DNA of 18,691 bases from Bacteroidetes bacterium QS_8_68_15. Its GTDB lineage: Bacteria > Bacteroidota > Rhodothermia > Rhodothermales > Salinibacteraceae. Location: the NCBI GenBank assembly GCA_003023245.1, contig PXTR01000039.1, positions 1 through 18,691 on the forward strand. Reading direction: 5' to 3'. Of this stretch, positions 1-7,300 are shown one piece after another. Numbering within the stretch: position 1 is the first letter of the stretch; each line of letters begins with the position of its first letter. The notes under the pieces are model-generated. The model did not search any database. It was given only the letters and a program-made list of their open reading frames with translations, and was not told the origin of the DNA. Made by a program: the position numbers and the translations under genes.

Positions 1-1036
1 GGCGCTTCATCCCCTGGAACGCCGCAAAGCCGTCGGCCACCTGCTGCGGCGAAAGCCCTTCGTCGAGGGCCACGGCGCTGGCGGCGAGCGCGTCGAGCAG
101 GTTGTGCCGCCCGCTGATCGGCAGGAAGACCTCCGCCGCGGCGTGCCCGTCGACGACGAGGGTGAAGTGCTGGCCCTCAGGGGTGGTGCGCACGTCCGTG
201 GCGGTCACGTCGTCATCGCCGCCCTCGAGGCCGAAGAAGCGCACGCGCGCGCCATCTGCCACGTCGGCGAGGGCGCGCACCTCGGGGTCGTCGCCGTTGA
301 GGACCAGCAGTTCGCCCTCGGGCATGGTTTCGGCGAAGTGCTGAAACGCCGCGCGGTAGTCCTCCCAGCCCGAGTAAATGTCGGCGTGGTCGAACTCCAT
401 CGACGTGATGATGGCGGCCTCCGGCTGGTAGTGCATAAACTTGGGCCGCTTGTCGAAGTAGGCGCTGTCGTACTCGTCGCCCTCGACGACGAAGTAGCGC
501 CGCCCGCCGAGCCGGTAGCTGCGCTCGTAGCCCTGCATCACGCCCCCGACCATGAAGCCGGGGTCGTAGCTGGCCTCCGCCAGGAGCTGCACGAGCATTC
601 CGGTGGTGGTCGTCTTGCCGTGCGTGCCGGCGACGACCAGCGCGGTACGACGTTCGAGAAAGAAGTGCCGCAGCGCGCCGGGAAAGGAGAGCTGCACGAG
701 TTCGTTCTCGCGGGCGTAGGTGGCCTCCGGGTGCGTCGGCGTGCAGGCGTTGCCGACGACCACGAGGTCGGGCTGGCGCTCTTCGAGGTGCTTCAGGTCG
801 TAGCCCTCGTCCACCGGGATGCCCTCCTCGGCGAGGCGCGTGGACATTGGCGGGTAGGCGGCCTCGTCGCTGCCGGCCACGTCGTAGCCGGCCTCATGGA
901 GCAGCCCCGCGAGGGTGCCCATGCCCGTCCCGCAGATGCCGATCAGGTAGACGCTTTCGATGTCCTCCGGCGGCGGCACCGGCGGACGGTCGAACACGCG
1001 CAGGTGAGCGTCGGGCAGTTCTTTCGCGCTGTCCAT
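1..1036 (-). CDS. mpl: UDP-N-acetylmuramate:L-alanyl-gamma-D-glutamyl-meso-diaminopimelate ligase (Mpl), 5' part
   Basis: This Mur-ligase family enzyme attaches the recycled tripeptide L-Ala-gamma-D-Glu-meso-DAP to UDP-MurNAc with ATP, in cytoplasmic murein recycling. The gene is cut by the left edge: 345 residues are present of a usual ~450, so the end of the central domain and the C-terminal ligand-binding domain are missing. Visible are the N-terminal Rossmann motif GICGTGMGT (33-41), a YPPMSTRLAEEGI stretch, the ATP-binding loop GTHGKTTTT (137-145), and downstream EGDEYDSAYFDKRPKF and EFDHAD. YPPMST and the DKRPKF/HYQPEAAI region point to Mpl rather than MurC, which shares the P-loop. The start is the ATG giving MDSAKELPD; no Shine-Dalgarno precedes it, as is common in this phylum. 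MurC is the main alternative and less likely. Confidence 0.9.
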   Translation of the reverse strand, partial: MDSAKELPDAHLRVFDRPPVPPPEDIESVYLIGICGTGMGTLAGLLHEAGYDVAGSDEAAYPPMSTRLAEEGIPVDEGYDLKHLEERQPDLVVVGNACTPTHPEATYARENELVQLSFPGALRHFFLERRTALVVAGTHGKTTTTGMLVQLLAEASYDPGFMVGGVMQGYERSYRLGGRRYFVVEGDEYDSAYFDKRPKFMHYQPEAAIITSMEFDHADIYSGWEDYRAAFQHFAETMPEGELLVLNGDDPEVRALADVADGARVRFFGLEGGDDDVTATDVRTTPEGQHFTLVVDGHAAAEVFLPISGRHNLLDALAASAVALDEGLSPQQVADGFAAFQGMKR

Positions 1037-1043
1037 GCGGTGC

Positions 1044-1065
1044 GGTTGAGCGTTGAACGTTTAAG
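1044..1065. repeat. GTTGAA-type degenerate intergenic repeat
   Basis: Reads GGTTGAGCGTTGAACGTTTAAG just upstream of the mpl start (split here as GGTTGAGCGTTG + AACGTTTAAG). Related strings built from GTTGAA/CGTTGAAGG units occur at 10146-10182, in inverted form at 10222-10255, and at 17151-17181. All lie at gene boundaries. Confidence 0.45.
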
Positions 1066-1181
1066 GGGGAAAGGGTTGTCAGCCCGCCGATGTGCTCGCC
1101 TCAGCCAAACCGTTGTCAGACAGACCGTAGGAGCACGATAATGACGCTTGACTTTGTTTCGGCAACGCCAGCATGTGAAGC

Positions 1182-1205
1182 TCCCCTCCTTTTTCAAGGA
1201 GGGGA
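1182..1205. repeat. 10-bp perfect hairpin (TCCCCTCCTT / AAGGAGGGGA)
   Basis: Left arm 1182-1191, loop TTTC at 1192-1195, right arm 1196-1205, with all ten pairs perfect. It is followed by GCCGGTAGGCAGGGGTGG. No T-run follows on either strand in a position to terminate the neighbouring minus-strand genes, so I classify it as a dispersed palindromic repeat rather than a terminator. Confidence 0.65.
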
Positions 1206-1279
1206 TGCCGGTAGGCAGGGGTGGTTTTGCGCCAAAAGGCAACGCTCTTGGGCACCAGACCCCCTCTCCCTACCGGGTA

Positions 1280-1308
1280 TCTCCCCCTAATCAAGGATCA
1301 GGGGGAGA
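1280..1308 (+). repeat. 13-bp hairpin with one mismatch followed by a T-run on the plus strand
   Basis: The left arm 1280-1292 and right arm 1296-1308 pair at 12 of 13 positions (A1289 faces C1299), with loop AAG. On the plus strand a five-T run follows at 1311-1315, which is terminator-like. However, no plus-strand gene lies upstream, and the flanking genes are transcribed the other way. It may block antisense transcription or be part of the repeat element at 1182-1205. Confidence 0.5.
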
Positions 1309-1407
1309 GCTTTTTCGCGTACCCCGATTAATTTCTCAAACGTCATCATCGTGCCCTGAAGCCGAGATCAACGCCGCGCGAACGGGCAACGCGCCCGCCG
1401 GGAGAGT

Positions 1408-2829
1408 TCAGGAGGAGTCCTCCGAGATCGCTTCTTCGGGCGGCTTGCGGTCGGTTTCGTCGTCAGCCGCCCCGGTGCCGGGGGCCGCTCGTTCGTCTGC
1501 GACGCCGTCGGAGGCGGGCGGGCGTGTCGAGGAGGCGGGGATCTCCTCGCCGGCCGACTCGCTCGTCAGCGCGGCCCCTTCGTCTTCGACCATGCGTCTC
1601 TCTTCGTCGGTAAGGGCCGAGGCGACTTGCTCGCGCGTGAAGGGCCGTTCGTCCTGCGGGGAGCGAAGCGGCGTGTCGGTGCGCGAGGCGGCGTCGGGCG
1701 CTTCGCCGCCGGTGGTGCCGAATCGGGAGACGGCCTCGCGCAGGTCCTCGGGCACGTCGTCGCGGTCTTCGGGGATCAGGCCCAGGCGGGCGGCGCGCTT
1801 CATCCACTGCTCGCGCGCGAGCTTCTGCATGTCCTCCGCGCTGTCGGCCTCGTCGACGATCTCCATGCCCAGGAGCGTCTCGACGATGTCCTCCATCGTC
1901 ACGATGCCGGCGGTGCCGCCGTACTCGTCGACCACCAGGGCGATGTGCTCGTAGCTGTCGACGAGCTGCTCGAAGGCCTCCGGCAGCGGCAGCGTCTCGG
2001 GCATGCCCTGAATCTCGCGCTTGAGGTCGTGTAGCGAGAGGGCGTCTTCCTCCTGCGCGGCCTTCAGCAGAATCTCGTCTTTGAGAATGTAGCCCGTGAT
2101 GTCGTCAGGGTTTTCGGTAAAGACCGGGATGCGCGAGAAGCGAAACTCCTCGTGGTTGTCGACGACCTCGGCGACGGTCTGCTCTTCGGGCATGGCCTTG
2201 ATGACCGTGCGCGGCGTCATGATGTCTTTGACCCGCAGGCTCGAAAAGCGAAACAGGTTCTTCAGGATGCGCGACTCTTCCTCCTCGAAAACGCCTTCTT
2301 CCTCGCCCAGCTCGGCCATGGCGGTGAACTCCTCGCGGCTGACGGAGGCTTCGTCCTCTTCGCCGCGCGCGACGAGGTAGGTGATCCCCTGCGAGAGCTT
2401 CACCAGCGGCCACATCGTCCAGATAATGCCCGTCAGCACCGGCGTTATGACGGGCGCGAGCAGGCGCCAGTAGACGGCCCCCAGCGTCTTGGGGATGATC
2501 TCGGAGACGACCAGGATCAGCAGCGTGAGCGCGCCACTGATGATCGCGACGGCCAATTCACCCTCGCCGAAGACCTTGGCCGCCTGCGCGCCGGCGCCGG
2601 TCGCGCCGACGGTGTGAGCGATGGTGTTGAGGCTGAGGATCGCCGCGAGCGGACGGTCGATGTTTTCCTTGTACTGCCCGAGGCGCTCGGCGACGGCGTG
2701 GCCCTCTTGTTCGAGCGCGGCGACGTAGGAGGGCGTTACGCTAAGGAGCACCGCCTCCAGGATCGAACACAGAAACGAAAAGCCCAGCGCCAGAAGGACG
2801 TACAGGACCAGCAGGCCGACGGGACCCAT
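1408..2829 (-). CDS. CNNM/CBS-domain membrane protein (HlyC/CorC-type, COG1253)
   Basis: Predicted inner-membrane protein of the CNNM (DUF21) family, linked to Mg2+/Co2+ or other divalent-cation export. With the chosen start it has 473 residues. The CNNM domain is ~1-185, with hydrophobic segments near 3-25, 92-112 and 122-142. Two CBS motifs follow: ~195-260 (VKDIMTPRTVIKAMPE, SRIPVFTENPDDITGYI) and ~268-325 (HIALVVDEYGGTAGIVTMED). The usual C-terminal CorC_HlyC domain is not seen; from ~365 the chain is an acidic, Ser/Thr/Pro-rich tail that looks disordered. An ATG 30 codons upstream (2919) is also open, but it adds a Cys/Pro/Arg-rich leader before the first membrane helix, so 2829 is preferred. 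The gene is flanked by non-coding spacers and shows no operon partner. Substrate is unknown. Confidence 0.85.
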   Translation of the reverse strand: MGPVGLLVLYVLLALGFSFLCSILEAVLLSVTPSYVAALEQEGHAVAERLGQYKENIDRPLAAILSLNTIAHTVGATGAGAQAAKVFGEGELAVAIISGALTLLILVVSEIIPKTLGAVYWRLLAPVITPVLTGIIWTMWPLVKLSQGITYLVARGEEDEASVSREEFTAMAELGEEEGVFEEEESRILKNLFRFSSLRVKDIMTPRTVIKAMPEEQTVAEVVDNHEEFRFSRIPVFTENPDDITGYILKDEILLKAAQEEDALSLHDLKREIQGMPETLPLPEAFEQLVDSYEHIALVVDEYGGTAGIVTMEDIVETLLGMEIVDEADSAEDMQKLAREQWMKRAARLGLIPEDRDDVPEDLREAVSRFGTTGGEAPDAASRTDTPLRSPQDERPFTREQVASALTDEERRMVEDEGAALTSESAGEEIPASSTRPPASDGVADERAAPGTGAADDETDRKPPEEAISEDSS

Positions 2830-3043
2830 GCGGGAAGCAAGAGTGGCTCGGGAGAGAGGAGGCGCCCGCGGGCAAGCTGGGCGACAGGCTGCTTCGACAG
2901 GTTGCAGCAGCAACAACATCAGTATGCCTAAATTATACCAAGCAAGTCCTCTGCTGTGCCGCCTGGACGCACTTCAGTTCGCTCAAGTTACAAAAATGAA
3001 AGATCGCGCCAACGGATAGTTTCGCGCGTCGGCCGGTCCGGCA

Positions 3044-3487
3044 TCAGAACGTGGGGCCGGCGCTGGTCCGGAGGGGGTACGGCCCGTTGGCGAGCAGCCC
3101 GCGGACGAGGATCCAGCGGTGCGGCGCGGTGCGCATCCGCCCGGCCACTGCGGCGTAAAGCCCGACGCAACAGAGCGCGTAGCCGGTCGCCGCGGCACGC
3201 CCATCCTACAGGCTCACCACGATGATCAGAAAGCCGCGCGTGGCTGCCAGTCCCACCACGACCGCGCCGAAGAACCAGCCCCGCCGCCGCAGTGAGTCGG
3301 GGCGTGCGCCGTGACGCGACGTTGCGCAGGCACCACACCAGCACAGAGTCGAGCACAGGGGCGGGGGCCACAATGCCGAAGAGCGAGGGGCGAGGAACTA
3401 CGCGGCTTGCGGCGCCCGCTCCGGCTCCTCGTCATCATCGGTCTCCGCCGCTGCCGGAAGACGTCCCGCTCGCAGCTGTCGATCCAT
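3044..3487 (-). pseudogene. Decayed small multi-spanning membrane protein gene
   Basis: The frame opened by the ATG at 3485-3487 reads MDRQLRAGRLPAAAETDDDE and on, then stops at TAG 3398-3400 after 29 codons. A neighbouring frame then gives hydrophobic SLFGIVAPAPVLDSVLVW. From about 3307 the first frame resumes as ARPDSLRRRGWFFGAVVVGL and on to a second TAG at 3206-3208. Past that stop the same frame continues with protein-like ATGYALCCVGLYAAVAGRM and HRWILVRGLLANG, ending at TGA 3044-3046. Ignoring the stops, this resembles a ~148-residue protein with a charged N-terminus and about four membrane segments. I do not recognise the family. The interpretation rests on reading quality only: two nonsense codons plus two compensating frame changes. 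Sequencing error or chance openness are alternatives. Confidence 0.5.
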
Positions 3488-3557
3488 TGGAGTGAACCGG
3501 AGAGTTCATGACAAAGCGGGGAAGCGGGTGAGAAAGAACGCAAAGATCGCCCTTCAT

Positions 3558-3590
3558 CATTTCCGCGTCATTTCCGCGTCATTTCCGCGT
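3558..3590. repeat. 11-bp tandem repeat, three perfect copies
   Basis: CATTTCCGCGT is repeated at 3558-3568, 3569-3579 and 3580-3590. The methyltransferase stop codon (3579-3581) lies across the junction of copies two and three. On the coding strand the unit is ACGCGGAAATG, so each junction recreates a TGA. Confidence 0.9.
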
Positions 3591-4112
3591 GTACTCCCAG
3601 ACGAACGCCGGCGGCAGGTTCAGAAAGACGAACTCCGTGCGCCGGGCCGTGAGGCCGTGCTCGGCGAGCCAGTCGTCCCCGAAGAGCGGCCACGGCGCGT
3701 AGGTGAACTGCCGAATGGAGGCCACGTCCGCCTCGGCGAAGAGACGACGCCAGAGGGTGTGCCGGAAGTCGTCCGAGAAGTTCAACAGCGGTAGTCCCGA
3801 GATCACCTTGAACCCCGTCAGGTCGAGCGGGGGGGCGTCGAGGAAGTCGAGCGCGCCGGTGAGGTACACGTGTGAGGCGTGTGCGCGCAGATCGGCCTCG
3901 TGCTCGGGATTGACTTCCAGCACATGGAGCCGTTCGTCGCGCACTTTCTTCGACAGCACGCGCGTGAAGGCCCCGCTGCCGGCGCCGAGTTCGAGGACGC
4001 CGTCGGAGGCGTCGACGGAACGCGTGATGGCGCGCGCGAGGAAGCGACTGCTGGGGGCGACGGCTCCAACGCGCTTCCACTTCTGGTAGTAGCGTTTGAC
4101 GACGCCGGTCAT
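3579..4112 (-). CDS. PmtA-like class I SAM-dependent methyltransferase (phospholipid N-methyltransferase type, COG3963)
   Basis: Predicted SAM-dependent methyltransferase of 177 residues. Seen: an N-terminal WKRVGAVAPSSRFLARAI helix region (12-29), SAM-binding motif I VLELGAGSGAF (39-49), the acidic ribose-binding position in HVLEVNPE (E66), SGLPLLNF (105-112), QFTYAP (135-140) and the C-terminal LNLPPAFVWEY (164-174). From memory this combination matches COG3963 enzymes, which methylate phosphatidylethanolamine or ornithine lipids at the membrane, and it resembles rRNA adenine dimethylases only in motif I. There is no signal peptide or membrane helix. The start is the only ATG before the conserved N-terminal block. 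The gene lies 217 bp downstream of the RND permease on the same strand; that spacer holds an 8-bp inverted repeat, so it may have its own promoter. The actual lipid substrate is inferred, not shown. Confidence 0.78.
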   Translation of the reverse strand: MTGVVKRYYQKWKRVGAVAPSSRFLARAITRSVDASDGVLELGAGSGAFTRVLSKKVRDERLHVLEVNPEHEADLRAHASHVYLTGALDFLDAPPLDLTGFKVISGLPLLNFSDDFRHTLWRRLFAEADVASIRQFTYAPWPLFGDDWLAEHGLTARRTEFVFLNLPPAFVWEYTRK

Positions 4113-4159
4113 GGGCGTTGACAGGTTGACGAGAACGGGGGAACGGGGGCGGGTGACGA

Positions 4160-4199
4160 TGCGGTACGGGGGATACCGTTTTGATCTATTGGTACCGCA
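4160..4199. repeat. 8-bp inverted repeat upstream of the methyltransferase
   Basis: TGCGGTAC (4160-4167) and GTACCGCA (4192-4199) are perfect complements separated by 24 bases. An alternative inner pairing CGGTA/TACCG (4162-4166 with 4174-4178) competes with it. It sits 48-87 bases upstream of the methyltransferase ATG, where an operator or leader hairpin could act. Confidence 0.4.
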
Positions 4200-4329
4200 A
4201 TGCTGACCGGCCGGTCGACGCTACGCCCGTATCTCGGCAGAGCGACGCAGGAAACAATGGTCGCAACCTGGAAAGGCAACTGGTATTATTTTCTCAAAAC
4301 GGTGTAGGAGCAGAGTTCCCACGCGCCGT

Positions 4330-7300
4330 TCACGAGGCGGAGGACGAGGGCGGCTCTTGTTCCGGCGCGGCTTCTTCCCCGCCGCTGCGGTCGTAGCCGT
4401 CGCCGCCGGGGGTGAAGGAAGCGTCCCGCCGGCGTTCGTCGTCGCTCGCGGAGGACGCCCCGTTGCCGCCGGCAGACGCCGTCGTCGTTTCAAGCTCGCT
4501 GCCGTCGGGCGCGGCGGCCACGCCGCCGCTGGTGGCGACCGCCTCGCTGGTGATGCCCGCCTCGTCGGGATCGCCGCCGAAGAGGCGCGTGGCGCGCACA
4601 CTCAGGCTGTCGAACGTCGAATACATCACAGGTACAATCACCAGCGTGAGGAACGTTCCGAACAGCAGCCCCGCGATGATGGCCGTGCCCATCGGCCCCC
4701 AGAACTGCGTGTTCTCCGACCCGATCTGGAAGTTCGGCTCCAGCTCCGCCAGGAGCCCCACGAAGTCCACGTTGAGGCCGAATGTCAGCGGCACGAGGCC
4801 CAGGATCGTCGTCAGCGCCGTCAGCAGCACCGGGCGCAGGCGCGTGGCCCCGCCCTCGATGATGGCGTTCTGCTTGTCCATGCCCCGCTGCCGCAGCTGC
4901 ATGACGTAGTCGATGAGCACGATGTTGTTGTTGACCACGATGCCGGCCAGCGAGATGATGCCGATGAAGGTGAACAGCGAGAATGGCGTGCGCGTCAGGA
5001 TCAGCCCGAGCAGGACGCCGATCATCGAAAGCCCGACGGCGACGATGATGATGAACGGCGCGGAGACGGAGTTGAACTGCGCGATCATGACCATGAAAAT
5101 GAGCGAGACGCCGATGGCGAGGGCCACGCCGAGGAAGCCGAAGCTCTCTTGCTGCTCTTCGTTGGCGCCGGTGTATTCGAGGCTGTAGGCCGGGGGCAGC
5201 CCCTGGCGGTACTCCGCGAGGTACTCCTGCACTTTGCCGAGGACGGCCTGTCCGTTGACGCCGGGGGCCGCGTCGCCGGTGACGGTGATGACGCGCTGCT
5301 CGTCGAGGCGCGTGATGGAGCCGAGGCCGCTGCTCTCCGAGAGCGTCGCCACCGAGGAGAGCGGGATTGGCGTTCCCTGCGGCGTGTTGATCATCAGCGC
5401 TTCGAGCGACTCGATCTGCCGGCGATCCGACTCCTGGGCGCGCACGGTGATGTCGTACTCGTCCTCGCCGTCGCGGTACTGCGAGGCCTCGGTGCCCTCG
5501 ATGGCCGCGCGCACCTCGCGGGCGATGCCCGCCGTCGAGAGGCCGTAGGCGTTGGCACGCTCGCGGTCGATATCGACGTTGACCTCCGGGCGCCCGGCGT
5601 TGGCGTCGTCGGTCAGATCGACGAGGCCGGGAATCTCGCCGGTTTCCTGCGCGGTGCGCAGGCGGCGTTGGATCTCGTTCGAGATCGAGAGGAGCTTGTC
5701 GAACTTCGGCCCGCTGACCTCAATGTTGACCGGCGCGCCGGTGGGCGGCCCCTGCTGTTCTTTGGTAAAGTCCATTTCCACGCCGGGAAAGCCGCTAAGC
5801 TGCTCGCGCAGGCTGCTCAGCGTAGCGGGGGTCGGCTCGGCGCGCTGCGCGAAGTCGACGAAGTTGAGCGACAGCTGCGAGCGCCGCGTGCGGCTGGCCC
5901 CGCCGCCGAACTGCGCGTCCTCGCCGACGCCGACGTTGACGACGATGTTTTTGACGTTGCCGCGCGCGGCGTCGTTGCCGGCGAGCAGGGCGCTGAGGCT
6001 GTCGTGCGCAGCGGCGGCGATGCGGTTGGACGCCTGCACGTTGGTGCCCACCGGCGCGTCGAGCGTCACCTGCACGCGCGACGGGTCGGTCTGCGGGAAA
6101 AAGGACACGCCCGTCGGTTGCAAGGCGAACATGCACCCGATGAGCAGCAGCAGCCCCACCGAGCTGTTGAGAAGCGCCGCGCGGTTGTCGGTAAGCACGA
6201 GGCGGCGAATGGGCCCGCGGCCGTCGGGCGCCGCGTCGCTTCGGGCGCGGCGCCGGTAGAGGCGCCCGAGGGCCGCCACGATGGTCACCAGCGCGGCGAT
6301 GCCCAGCGGCTTCACGGGGAACGACCAGATCCCCATCGCGCCTCCCCCGCTGCCGCCGTCGCTCGCGCCGCCCGTCAGCGCCGAGATCCCGCTGCCGAGG
6401 CCGCCCAGCACGGCGGCGATCACCAGGAAGCCCGCCAGCACGAAGAGCACCGTGTCGAGGGTACCGGCGACGCTTCCGTCGGACCGCCGGTGCAGCGCGC
6501 CGTAAAAGCCCACCGCCGCCAACAGCAGCGGGAAAGCGACAATCATCAGCAGCGTCGGCGGCGCCACGCCGCCGCCGGGAAGCTGCACGGCCAACAGCAG
6601 CGCGCACAGCGCGGCGAAGCCGAGGGCCGCTTTTACGCTGGTCCATCCGCCCAGAAAGACCATTTCGAGCGTGTGGAACAGCACCCCGAGCACGCCGACG
6701 GCCAGCAGCAGCCCGCCGGGGGCGAGCAAAAGCATCCCACCCACGGTCGTCACCGCCATGATCACCCCCCCGAGCGCGCAGAGGACGACCCCGGCGACCA
6801 GCGCCCCCAGCGCGCCCATGTTGCGCGTGTAGCGGTTCGTCAGGAAGGAGCGCGCGCCGCGCACGTCGTCGTCGGCGCCGTCGTCGATGGAGCCGTTTGC
6901 GCTGTCGGCGCGGCCGTTGCGGGCGCCGTAGTCGCGGTCGAGCATCCGCTCCAGGAAGCGGCGGTAGCGCTGCACCAGACGCGGCATCCCCTCGTGCATG
7001 AAGCGGTCGCCGACGGGCTTGAGGCCCTTCACGTAGCCGTAGTACAGCAGCGGCACGGCCACCGCCAGCACCACCAGCGTCTGCCAGTTGACGAACGCCA
7101 GCACCAGCGCCGTAAACGCGACTGCTCCCGTCGCCACCCACCGCAGCCAACCCGGTCGCTGCTCGGTTTCCCCCGCCCTCTCCTTCCCTTCCAACTTTCC
7201 CTTCCTCTCACCGTCCTCCTCTCCTTCCACCTTCACGAAAATGCCCGTGACGACCGGGTTGATAATGAGCGCCACGAAGAGCGAGCACGTGAGCGTGACG

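Larger units (their letters stand above)
1037..1407. other. Intergenic region rich in hairpins (no gene)
   Basis: This 371-bp stretch lies between the mpl start and the 3' end of the CNNM gene, both on the minus strand. Short open frames here translate to low-quality peptides in several frames at once and fit no family. The stretch holds a GTTGAA-type repeat near mpl, two strong hairpins, and a spacer in which ccggtag and ctaccgg recur in opposite orientation between the hairpins. Overall it reads as a palindromic intergenic repeat element. Confidence 0.6.

Noticed and set aside
104..1141. Plus-strand open frame of 345 codons opposite mpl
   Set aside because: The minus strand holds all Mur-ligase motifs. 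This frame has none and continues into the hairpin region.
943..1294. Short minus-strand frames containing KPPLPTGIPSLKKEG-like peptides
   Set aside because: This peptide type is what the palindromic GGAGGGG repeat encodes by chance. The frames overlap the mpl 5' end out of phase.
1280..1315. Terminator for mpl or the CNNM gene
   Set aside because: The T-run follows the stem on the plus strand only, whereas both flanking genes are on the minus strand.
3206..3208. Programmed amber read-through or unusual amino acid insertion in the small membrane protein gene
   Set aside because: A second stop and frame changes occur in the same gene and no recoding structure was seen. Decay or sequence error is simpler.
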